Source of the DNA: an uncultured Marinifilum sp. | GTDB taxonomy: Bacteria; Bacteroidota; Bacteroidia; Bacteroidales; Marinifilaceae | Assembly: GCF_963677195.1 (NCBI RefSeq) | Contig: NZ_OY781918.1 | Coordinates: 2,282,923 to 2,346,922, forward strand | Direction: 5' to 3' | Length of the DNA stretch: 64,000 nt | Shown here: positions 8,471-15,815 of the stretch, piece after piece | Layout of the letters: every line of letters begins with the position of its first letter | Position numbering within the stretch: position 1 is the first letter of the stretch | Program-made: the position numbers and the translations under genes | Notes under the pieces: model-generated | The model's database searches: none | What the model saw: only the letters and a program-made list of their open reading frames with translations | Told to the model about the DNA's origin: nothing

Positions 8471-9877
8471 ATGGCCAATACATTTCCAATGATTCCCATG
8501 GATATTAAAAAATGGGAATCATTTTCAACCTATATAAAAAAACATTCTGAAGAACTTAGCCTTGAAGAGCAAACTGCTTTTGAGTTGCTGAACGATTTTT
8601 GGAGAAATGGAAATTTTGATAAAGAGGAATGTGAAGAGAACATTCGGATATTAATAGATAATGCAATAAAGCATGGAAATAACCTTCAGCTAAAGACTAA
8701 TCTTCAGGGGTTTAGAGAGCTTTGTAAAAGGTACTACACTAAAGATCCTGCAGCTTTTAAGGAATTTCAGCGAATGAAAGGAGGTAGGCCCAACGAATCT
8801 GTAGTTGTTCCTAAACATACTGTTCCCGAAAAAAAGAAGCCAAAAGAGCCCATTAAAAAGAAGCAAAGGATTGATTACGATGATGGCTATTATATTGGAG
8901 ACACTAAATTTGGTAAGCCCCACGGTTTTGGAAAATATTACTACAATAATGGAGATTGGGCCGATGGGGGTTGGCTGAATGGAAAACCTGAAGGTTATTA
9001 TTGTAAAATTTATTATAAGGAGGCAGGCCGTACTGAAATTGGTGAGTTTCATTCTGGAAAACGGTGGGGTAAAGGTAAAATGGTTTGGGATGATGGTCAT
9101 AAATACCGTGGAGAATGGGATGAGGATGGTATAAATGGCTATGGAATATGGGTTTATCCTGATAAAGATACCTATAAAGGTTACTTTAAAAATTGGGAAA
9201 TGAATGGAAAAGGTAGATATACCTGGGCAGATGGAGGCTGGTACGAAGGGGATTGGAAAAATGATAAAATGACCGGAATAGGTACCCGATATGATGTAGA
9301 AAACAAAAGAACCGATCATGGTGAGTACCTGAATGGAAACAGAAGCGGGAAAGGAGAAATGAAATGGAAAGATGGAGATCGCTATGTAGGAACCTGGCAG
9401 GATACAGATAAAGGTTTACAGGGTAAAGGGATCTACTATTTTGCCAATGGTAACAAACAAAGAGGTCGATATAAAAATGGTCAATGGCATAAATCAGGAG
9501 GATTCAATTTCTCATTCGGATCTGATAAAAATACATCTGATTTAGGAGGATTTGGACGTTTTTTTTCACCTAAAGGCCGCCTGAGGCGTTCAGGATTCGC
9601 TCTTAGAATGCTAATTGTTTCAGTTCCCTATGTTGCAGCACTTGTTTCATTGGATACTTATGATGAGTCTGTATTGAATTATTTGTTTTTCTTTTTCTCA
9701 TTTCTATATTTTATTTTCATAGGTATACAAATGGCAAAACGCCTTCATGATATTGGATATACAGGATGGCTGGCCCTAATAACTCTAGTGCCATTTTCAA
9801 CTCCCTGGTTTCAATTGTATTTATTGTTTGCTGCAGGAAGCATAGGCGATAATAAATATGGTGCCGATCCGCGTTAA
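8471..9877 (+). CDS. MORN-repeat protein with C-terminal DUF805 membrane domain
   Basis: This 468-residue protein has three parts. Residues 1-120 are helical and unrecognised. Residues about 137-345 hold roughly eight MORN-type repeats, such as YIGDTKFGKPHGFGKYYYNN and YRGEWDEDGINGYGIW. Residues about 365-468 form a DUF805 domain with three or four membrane segments and the family motif AKRLHDIGYTGW, ending GDNKYGADPR. MORN repeats usually bind lipid or membrane surfaces or act as scaffolds. The gene lies 64 bases after the Hsp70-like gene on the same strand and is closed by a strong terminator, so it is probably the last member of the cluster. It could be the membrane platform of the system. 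Confidence 0.75.
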   Translation: MANTFPMIPMDIKKWESFSTYIKKHSEELSLEEQTAFELLNDFWRNGNFDKEECEENIRILIDNAIKHGNNLQLKTNLQGFRELCKRYYTKDPAAFKEFQRMKGGRPNESVVVPKHTVPEKKKPKEPIKKKQRIDYDDGYYIGDTKFGKPHGFGKYYYNNGDWADGGWLNGKPEGYYCKIYYKEAGRTEIGEFHSGKRWGKGKMVWDDGHKYRGEWDEDGINGYGIWVYPDKDTYKGYFKNWEMNGKGRYTWADGGWYEGDWKNDKMTGIGTRYDVENKRTDHGEYLNGNRSGKGEMKWKDGDRYVGTWQDTDKGLQGKGIYYFANGNKQRGRYKNGQWHKSGGFNFSFGSDKNTSDLGGFGRFFSPKGRLRRSGFALRMLIVSVPYVAALVSLDTYDESVLNYLFFFFSFLYFIFIGIQMAKRLHDIGYTGWLALITLVPFSTPWFQLYLLFAAGSIGDNKYGADPR

Positions 9878-9914
9878 GCAGTTTTCTCTGACTTATTTAA
9901 ACTAACTGTAACAC

Positions 9915-9954
9915 AAAAAAGGGATTTCAATATTATTGTTGAAATCCCTTTTTT
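9915..9954. terminator. Bidirectional terminator between convergent genes
   Basis: A perfect 16-bp stem (9915-9930 and 9939-9954) with an 8-base loop is flanked by A and T runs. It lies between the MORN gene and the convergent kinase gene, so it can end both transcripts. Confidence 0.85.
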
Positions 9955-10007
9955 ATGAATTTAAGGATACTTTGCTAAGAATAAAAAATATTCTTAGCAT
10001 GCACCTA

Positions 10008-11213
10008 TTATGATTCTTTTGTATTATTAGCTAATGGAATTGAAAAACTAAAGGTGCTTCCGCTATTAACATCGCTTACTGCGCTTATATTTCCCTGATG
10101 TGATTTAACAATTTTTTTTACAATGGCTAAACCTAATCCTGTCGATTTTTCTCCAGCTGTAGAATGTGTCGATGTGGTTTGATAATCAGTAAAAATAGTA
10201 GGGAGCTCATTTTTTGCAATGCCTTCTCCCTGATCTTTTACCGCCGTATTTAGTCGATTACCAGCTGTTGTAACCTCAATCCATATTTTTTTGCCTTTGT
10301 TCGAGTACTTTATGGCATTACTTAGTAAATTGTTTATTACTTGTTCAATTTTGTCTTTGTCGCAAATTACCATTATTTTCTCTTTAGGAGTTTCATATAT
10401 AATTTGCTGCGATTTCTTTTTGGCAAATAGCTTATTTTGTTTAATACATTCGACAACAATTTCATTGTAATCCCACGATTTAAAATTTAAATCGAGTATA
10501 CCCGATTCTATTTTCGAAACATCCAGAAATTCTTCAATCAGCTTAAGCGAATAGGAACATCTATCATTTATAATTTTTAGAAATTCTATTTGTTCTTCTT
10601 TCGGAAAAGCATAATAATCTTCAATCAGTAAATCGGAAAAATTAAATGCATTTCCAATAGGCGTGCGTAAATCGTGAGCTACAATGCCAATGTATTTGTT
10701 TTTTTCAAGGTTTAAATGTTTTAGTCTTTCGTTGGCTAATTCTAATTCATTTGTACGTTCTTTAACTTTTGCTTCCAAATGATTGTTTGCTTCCTGTAAA
10801 CGTAGCAGCAGACTTTTATTTTTGCTGATGAGCTCTTGTTTTTCAAACGCCTCTTTTATTGCTAACTCCAGTTCTACGGGATTCCAAGGTTTGGTTAAAT
10901 ATCTGAATACCTGCCCCTTATTAATAGCATCTACAACTGCTCCTATATCTGAATACCCTGTTAAAATTAATTTTAAGGTATCGGGATATTGATTTTTAAT
11001 CTTATAAAAGAAATCTACACCTGTCATTCCAGGCATTCTCTGATCCGAGAGTACAACCTGTACCGGATACTGTTTCATTAGCTCCAGGGCATCCTTGCCA
11101 TTAACTGCTGTATGTACTTTATATTTTCTTCTAAACTGACGAAAAAGGCTTTTGGTAATATCAATTTCGTCGTCTATAATTAACAAATTCTTTTCAACTA
11201 ATTCTTCCTTCAT
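10008..11213 (-). CDS. Receiver-histidine kinase hybrid (REC-HisKA-HATPase)
   Basis: This 401-residue cytoplasmic protein begins with a receiver domain: acidic pair D14/D15, phospho-acceptor D57 in LSDQRMPG, and the conserved K of YLTKPW. A short coiled coil leads to a HisKA domain with phospho-acceptor H180 in IVAHDLRTPIG. A HATPase domain follows, with N-box NNLLSNAIKYS and G boxes DQGEG and GLGLAIV. It has no transmembrane segment. It is the last gene of a four-gene operon, 5 bases after the PAS kinase gene, which could phosphorylate the receiver. No DNA-binding or other output domain is encoded in the operon, so its final target must lie elsewhere. Confidence 0.88.
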   Translation of the reverse strand: MKEELVEKNLLIIDDEIDITKSLFRQFRRKYKVHTAVNGKDALELMKQYPVQVVLSDQRMPGMTGVDFFYKIKNQYPDTLKLILTGYSDIGAVVDAINKGQVFRYLTKPWNPVELELAIKEAFEKQELISKNKSLLLRLQEANNHLEAKVKERTNELELANERLKHLNLEKNKYIGIVAHDLRTPIGNAFNFSDLLIEDYYAFPKEEQIEFLKIINDRCSYSLKLIEEFLDVSKIESGILDLNFKSWDYNEIVVECIKQNKLFAKKKSQQIIYETPKEKIMVICDKDKIEQVINNLLSNAIKYSNKGKKIWIEVTTAGNRLNTAVKDQGEGIAKNELPTIFTDYQTTSTHSTAGEKSTGLGLAIVKKIVKSHQGNISAVSDVNSGSTFSFSIPLANNTKES

Positions 11214-11218
11214 CTTAC

Positions 11219-12481
11219 TTATTGCTTAATTGAGTCGGGGATAATTATGGTAAAACGGGATCCTTTTCCTAATTCGGAACTTGCCTTTATGCTACCCCTG
11301 TGTAGTTCGCTAATGATTTTATAGCTGATGCTTAGGCCCAATCCTGTTCCTGTTCCTACCGGTTTTGTGGTATAGAAAGGATTAAATATTTTGGATATTA
11401 TGCTAGCTTCCATTCCGCATCCATTATCCAATACCGAAATATGAATTTCACTCTTGTATTTTTCCAAACGCAAGCGAATAATTCCCTTTGTTTCCACGGC
11501 ATAAATGGCATTAATTAACAGGTTTAAAATTGCCTGATTTAGTTGACCAGGGAAGCAATCGGCTGCCAATTGTTTTGGAGTCTCAAAATAAAATTCAATT
11601 TCTTTCTTGTCAATTTCGGGTTTAATAATTGTTATTATCGATTCGAGATTCTCTACCAAATCAACATGTTTTATTTCTGATTCATCTAAACGGGAAAAAC
11701 GTCGTAAATCTTCCACAATGTTTTTCACTCTCTCCAATCCCGACTGCGATTCATTTAGCACATCTTCAAGGTCTTCGTTTAGGTAGTCTAGTTCATAATT
11801 TTCTTTTATCCTTGCAAATAGCTCCTGCATTTCTGCATTTTTATCCAAATCGATACCCTTTTCAAGTTTGTCGAAAGCTTCGAATATCTCTTTGCTGTAC
11901 TTTTTAAGCTCGTGCAAATTGTTTGTTACATAGGCCAAAGGATTGTTTATTTCGTGTGCAATTCCTGCTACCATCTGTCCCAGAGCATTCATTTTCTCCG
12001 ACTGAATAAGCATTTGCTGGGTTTCCTTTAATTGATTTAAAGTGTGTTCCAGTTTCGATTTTTCTTTTAATAATTGTCGTTGTAAATTGTTTATTTGCTG
12101 ATTCAGACGACTCATTTTCTTGTTCTCTTCGAAAAGAGATAGGCTATTGGTTTCGGCAAAAATAAAAATAAGTTCATTCTTCCGATAAATATGTGCATCT
12201 AATACATAGCTAATATCCACGTAGTTACCTATGGTTAAAAGACCTCGAAAAAGCAAGCCAGATTCATCTGCATCTAATTCCTTTATACGGTTCAAGCTAG
12301 GATTAACTATAAAATTAATGGCTTGCAGTTCTTCCTCATTTGTATCAAGAAACTGGCACATTAAATTATTGGCAGCAAGTAGTTTATCATCTGTATTGTA
12401 TAAAGCCAGTGCTACATTGTCTGATTTCTTTTTTAAGCTGAATATCAGTTCATCCCATTCGGTGAAATTTAATTTTTGCAT
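11219..12481 (-). CDS. Cytoplasmic PAS-domain histidine kinase
   Basis: This 420-residue protein lacks membrane segments. Residues 1-115 look like a PAS domain (NVALALYNTDDKLLAANNLM at the start). A coiled coil spans about 118-165. HisKA has H176 in VAGIAHEINNPLAYV, which is the HAMP-less HPK4-like pattern. HATPase follows with N-box LNLLINAIYAV, DNGCGME and GTGTGLGLSI. It lies between a small helical protein and the receiver-kinase, with gaps of 7 and 5 bases. In this context it may read the state of the cobalamin-binding protein encoded first in the operon and pass phosphate to the receiver of the next protein. That order is inferred. Confidence 0.87.
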   Translation of the reverse strand: MQKLNFTEWDELIFSLKKKSDNVALALYNTDDKLLAANNLMCQFLDTNEEELQAINFIVNPSLNRIKELDADESGLLFRGLLTIGNYVDISYVLDAHIYRKNELIFIFAETNSLSLFEENKKMSRLNQQINNLQRQLLKEKSKLEHTLNQLKETQQMLIQSEKMNALGQMVAGIAHEINNPLAYVTNNLHELKKYSKEIFEAFDKLEKGIDLDKNAEMQELFARIKENYELDYLNEDLEDVLNESQSGLERVKNIVEDLRRFSRLDESEIKHVDLVENLESIITIIKPEIDKKEIEFYFETPKQLAADCFPGQLNQAILNLLINAIYAVETKGIIRLRLEKYKSEIHISVLDNGCGMEASIISKIFNPFYTTKPVGTGTGLGLSISYKIISELHRGSIKASSELGKGSRFTIIIPDSIKQ

Positions 12482-12488
12482 AAATTAT

Positions 12489-12950
12489 TTAATGTGATGA
12501 TAATGGTGCATCTAATTCCTCTTCGGCTAGTTGATTAAAAAGAGGAATGTTTATTTGCATCCATTCGTAGTAGGGTAAAATTTCTTCCTGGCAGTTTTCA
12601 CTAAGTTCTTTCTTAAAAATACTTATCCATGTATTTAATTGTGCTGCCCAATAGGTAGATTTAAAATTGCGCGATCGATAAGCTCTAAACACCCAAAGTA
12701 TTGTATCCAGAAATATTTCGGGTACATAATTCTCGAAAACAGATACCATAAATCTTGCATGATTGGAATGATTGTCTTTCATCATTTCAAGATTTCCTTC
12801 TCCAACCAGCTCTTTACTATCGCTACGATTTAGCATTATGGTATTCATTTGCTCAACCATTTGTATGCGTTTTTGGCTATATTCCTCCTTGGCTTCCGTA
12901 GATACCTTTGGGAGTGTTTTGGCACTTTTTAATAGCAATTCCTTTGTCAT
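12489..12950 (-). CDS. Small helical protein of unknown function in the B12-sensor operon
   Basis: I do not recognise this 153-residue protein. It appears all-helical and soluble. Its most distinctive part is residues about 66-120 (FMVSVFENYVPEIFLDTILW, then FRAYRSRNFKSTYWAAQLNT), rich in aromatic residues and suggestive of a small bundle that could pack on a cofactor or a partner. It lies 12 bases after the cobalamin-binding protein gene and 7 bases before the PAS kinase gene, so it is firmly in the operon. A role coupling the B12 protein to the kinase is a guess from position. Confidence 0.6.
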   Translation of the reverse strand: MTKELLLKSAKTLPKVSTEAKEEYSQKRIQMVEQMNTIMLNRSDSKELVGEGNLEMMKDNHSNHARFMVSVFENYVPEIFLDTILWVFRAYRSRNFKSTYWAAQLNTWISIFKKELSENCQEEILPYYEWMQINIPLFNQLAEEELDAPLSSH

Positions 12951-12962
12951 AGTAGTTTGTTT

Positions 12963-13607
12963 TTATTGTAGATTTTTTAAATGTTTATCCAATGCATTTA
13001 AATCGCTTATATAGCAGATGTTGTTCCATTTCGAAAAATACTCTTCTTTTAAATGCAATAGGGCTTGTCCTCCAATTAGTATTTTGGTCCTGGGAAATGA
13101 ATTCTGAAGTTCCTTAAGCATCTGTTCCAAATTGGCAAAATTAAAGTAGACACTCAAAGAAATGGCGATCATGTCGGGTTGTATTTTACCGATGAATTTG
13201 ATTAGCTCCGAAACGGGAAAACCTGTGCCCAGAAAAAAACTTTCCCATTGATTCATTTCAAATACATCAGCAACCATTTTTATGCCTACCTGATGTTCTT
13301 CTTTTTCAACACAGGCCAGAACAACTTTCTTGCCACTGTATTGTTCCGGTATAATATCATTATAAAGTGTATTTAAGATTCCTTCGCTAATGGCTGTAGC
13401 CAGATGTTCGCTGGCCACACTAATTTTGTTTTGTTCCCAAAGTTTACCTACTTCATACAAAGCTGGTTTCATTACTTGTTCGTAAAGTGTTTTTATTGTA
13501 TACCCTTCTTTTATAAATTCTAAACAATATTGCTGGGCAGATGAACGCTTGCCAGCAAGCAGGGCATTCAGATATTGTTTCGAAACATCAGAACTGTTCA
13601 TGTCCAT
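12963..13607 (-). CDS. Stand-alone cobalamin-binding protein with CarH-type W-x9-EH motif (candidate B12 photoreceptor)
   Basis: This 214-residue protein has a B12-binding helical bundle (residues about 5-85) and a Rossmann-type cobalamin domain (about 93-205). The bundle contains W57, nine residues, then E67-H68 (LWEQNKISVASEHLA). This W-x9-EH motif marks adenosylcobalamin photoreceptors such as CarH and LitR. The Rossmann domain has E103-x-H105-x2-G108, the base-off lower-ligand motif, and later IGGQALL. The MerR-type DNA-binding domain of CarH is absent, and the residue after W57 is Glu where Thermus CarH has the His that caps cobalt after light. The operon instead supplies two histidine kinases. 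Light or B12 sensing is therefore inferred; a methyltransferase corrinoid carrier is the main alternative, but no methyltransferase lies nearby. Confidence 0.8.
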   Translation of the reverse strand: MDMNSSDVSKQYLNALLAGKRSSAQQYCLEFIKEGYTIKTLYEQVMKPALYEVGKLWEQNKISVASEHLATAISEGILNTLYNDIIPEQYSGKKVVLACVEKEEHQVGIKMVADVFEMNQWESFFLGTGFPVSELIKFIGKIQPDMIAISLSVYFNFANLEQMLKELQNSFPRTKILIGGQALLHLKEEYFSKWNNICYISDLNALDKHLKNLQ

Positions 13608-13992
13608 CTTTATGTAAATTAAAATTTCAGATTTACCTTCTTTATCCTTTAATCAAATTATGTATACACATAAATCAGTTCTTAAGTTACGTTTAAATGT
13701 ATTTTTTGCTTTGTCTTTAAATAATAAAAAAAACAGGCTATATCTGTCTAACAAACTTATCTCAATGTACTAAATATTCCTATTATTAAAATTAGACCTT
13801 TTCTAAAAAAAAAAGTCTGTGTAATTATAAATGGAAGAAGCTTCTTAAGTGATTTTTTTCTTTCAGATAAACTTGATTAGTGTTGTTGAGTGAAATACTG
13901 CATTTTATATGTTTTATTTTGAACTTGACAAACTTGACAGTTTAAGTTTTCATAATAATTTAGTACTTTCGAGTAGTTTTCAATGCAAAAAA
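13608..13992. other. Divergent intergenic region before the B12-sensor operon
   Basis: This AT-rich region should hold the promoter of the reverse-strand sensor operon. One visible element is a tandem direct repeat AACTTGACA at 13922-13930 and 13931-13939. I see no gene or terminator. Confidence 0.4.
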
Positions 13993-14374
13993 ATGTTTGA
14001 CGTTCATTACAAAAAATTTCGTTCGTTTAATATGTCAAGAATCTGAAATAAGGATACTCAACCGGAAATGCTGGTCCGAAAATTTCTTTTCTCTAAAGGA
14101 TTTCGGTACTGGTTAAATGTAAATGAATTGCCCGGAAAACTTGATTTAGTTTTGAAAAAATATAATGCGCTTTTTTTGTGAATGATGTTTTTGGCACGGA
14201 CACCAGAATTGTAAATATTTTGCGATTCCAAAAACCAGAACAACATGGTGGCTCAAAAAAAATTAAAGACACGCAAAAACGAGACAAGCAAGCGGAGATA
14301 GTACTTAACATACTTGGTTGGAGCTTATTTCTCTTTGTAAGTGTGAATTAAAACAGAATAGAGCAAACACTTAA
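13993..14374 (+). pseudogene. vsr: Decayed very-short-patch-repair endonuclease
   Basis: The forward strand preserves a Vsr endonuclease across three frames. From the ATG at 13993 it reads MFDVHYKKFRSFNMSRI and then meets TGA at 14044-14046. It goes on as NKDTQPEMLVRKFLFSKGFR and LPGKLDLVLKKYNA. A frameshift near 14163-14185 is followed by CFWHGHQNCKYFAIPKTRTT and WWLKK, another shift in an A-run near 14255, then KRDKQAEIVLNILGW. These are the usual Vsr blocks, including the catalytic Asp region and FWHGH. One stop and at least two or three frameshifts make it non-functional. Vsr normally repairs T:G mismatches made by deaminated 5-methylcytosine, and an intact C5 methyltransferase lies 340 bases downstream, so this was once part of the same module. 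Confidence 0.85.
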
Positions 14375-14488
14375 TTCCCTCATCAACAGTTTGCTTTAAA
14401 ATTATATTCTACTAATTATTAAAATATCTTCTATATGTGACTCATAGTCCGTTGACGTATAAGTCACATTTGGATAGATTTATTCCCT

Positions 14489-14710
14489 ATGAATTTACAA
14501 ATACAATTTGGAAAGAGAGTGCGCCAATTGCGTCTGGAACAAGGCTTAAGCCAAGAAGCACTCGCCTTTAAAGCAGAAATTGACAGAACATATATGACAA
14601 GTGTAGAGAATGGAAAACGAAATGTCTCCGTTCAAAACATTGAGAAAATTATCAATGCTTTAGAGATTTCAATACAAGATTTTTTTTCAACAGATATTTT
14701 TGAGGGGTAA
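14489..14710 (+). CDS. XRE-family helix-turn-helix regulator (R-M controller-like)
   Basis: This 73-residue protein is a single HTH_3 domain: FGKRVRQLRLEQGLSQEALA, then DRTYMTSVENGKRNVSVQNI. The size and sequence match controller proteins of restriction-modification systems and small XRE repressors. Its stop is one base before the methyltransferase ATG, so the two are translated from one message. The likely role is timing of methyltransferase and nuclease expression, possibly with autoregulation at its own promoter. I could not identify an operator with confidence. Confidence 0.85.
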   Translation: MNLQIQFGKRVRQLRLEQGLSQEALAFKAEIDRTYMTSVENGKRNVSVQNIEKIINALEISIQDFFSTDIFEG

Positions 14711-14711
14711 G

Positions 14712-15815
14712 ATGGGTAAGAAGGAATTTAAATTTATAGATCTGTTCGCGGGAATAGGTGGATTTCATATTGCAATGCACGAAAATGGTGGGGAATGTGT
14801 ATTCGCATCAGAGATAGATAAATTTGCTAGACAAACATATGAGCATAATTTCAAGAGTATATCTCCTGAAATATTTAAAAATGGAAACTTTAATGTTGAT
14901 ATAACTGATGAGAATTTAGACTATAAAAACATACCTGACTTTGATGTTTTATGTGGTGGATTTCCATGTCAGCCATTTTCTCAAGCAGGGTTGAAAAAAG
15001 GATTGGATGATACAAGAGGAACTCTGTTCTTTAATATTAAAGAAATTATTAAAGCGAAAATTGAAGGGAATAAAAAAGATCCTAAGATAAAAATACCTAG
15101 GGCTATACTACTGGAAAATGTCAAAGGTTTTAGAAACCACGATAAAGGACGAACATATGGAATTCTTAAAGAAACATTGTCAGAGCTTGGTTACAAAGTC
15201 AAGGCAGAGGTTCTAAACAGCAAACATTTTGGAGTACCCCAAAATAGAGAACGATTTTTTATTGTTGCATGGTATAAAGATATAGTTAAAGTTGATGATT
15301 TTAAATTTCCATTTGGGTTAGATAAAGACAAAAAGATTATATATAATAAAGAACTTCGTGATGAACAGGCTAAACCAGTAAAAGTTGGTGATATTCTATT
15401 AACACAAGAAGAACTAGAAAACTTAGAGTTAAAGTCTAATAAAACGTATACGATCTCAGAACGATTGTGGGCTGGGCATCAACGTAGAAAAATAGGACAC
15501 GCCAATAAAGGCAATGGTTTTGGATACTCTTCATTTAACGAGGATTCTCCATATACAAGTACTATCTCAGCTCGCTATTATAAGGATGGTAGTGAGATCT
15601 TAATTGAACAAGACCATATTGATGGAAGACCAAACAGACCCAGAAAATTACATCCCCAAGAGGCTGCTAAACTGCAAGGTTACCCAATTGATAAGTGGTA
15701 TGAAATACCCGTTTCAGATGCACAATCATACAAACAATTTGGAAATAGTGTTTCTGTTCCGGTCGTAACTACAATAGCATCCGAAATAAAAAAACAATTA
15801 TTAAATCATGCTTAA
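14712..15815 (+). CDS. C5 cytosine-specific DNA methyltransferase
   Basis: This 367-residue Dcm-type enzyme transfers a methyl group from S-adenosylmethionine to cytosine. It shows motif I FIDLFAGIGGFH, motif IV GGFPCQPFSQAG with the catalytic Cys (about residue 86), motif VI ENVKGF, motif VIII QNRERFFIVAW, and motif X QFGNSVSVPVV near the end. The variable target-recognition region lies around residues 215-310, and its DNA target cannot be read from sequence. The frame is open from a TTG at 14700, but the ATG at 14712 is immediately after the controller stop and gives MGKKEFKFIDLFAG, the normal start for the family. It overlaps the McrB-like gene by 8 bases. Confidence 0.93.
   Translation: MGKKEFKFIDLFAGIGGFHIAMHENGGECVFASEIDKFARQTYEHNFKSISPEIFKNGNFNVDITDENLDYKNIPDFDVLCGGFPCQPFSQAGLKKGLDDTRGTLFFNIKEIIKAKIEGNKKDPKIKIPRAILLENVKGFRNHDKGRTYGILKETLSELGYKVKAEVLNSKHFGVPQNRERFFIVAWYKDIVKVDDFKFPFGLDKDKKIIYNKELRDEQAKPVKVGDILLTQEELENLELKSNKTYTISERLWAGHQRRKIGHANKGNGFGYSSFNEDSPYTSTISARYYKDGSEILIEQDHIDGRPNRPRKLHPQEAAKLQGYPIDKWYEIPVSDAQSYKQFGNSVSVPVVTTIASEIKKQLLNHA

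Noticed and set aside
14044..14046. TGA in vsr as a selenocysteine or recoded codon
   Set aside because: The gene also has several frameshifts downstream, so simple decay is a better explanation.
14058..14311. Reverse-strand frames of 62 and 72 residues
   Set aside because: They are the antisense of the decayed vsr, whose forward-strand blocks explain the sequence.
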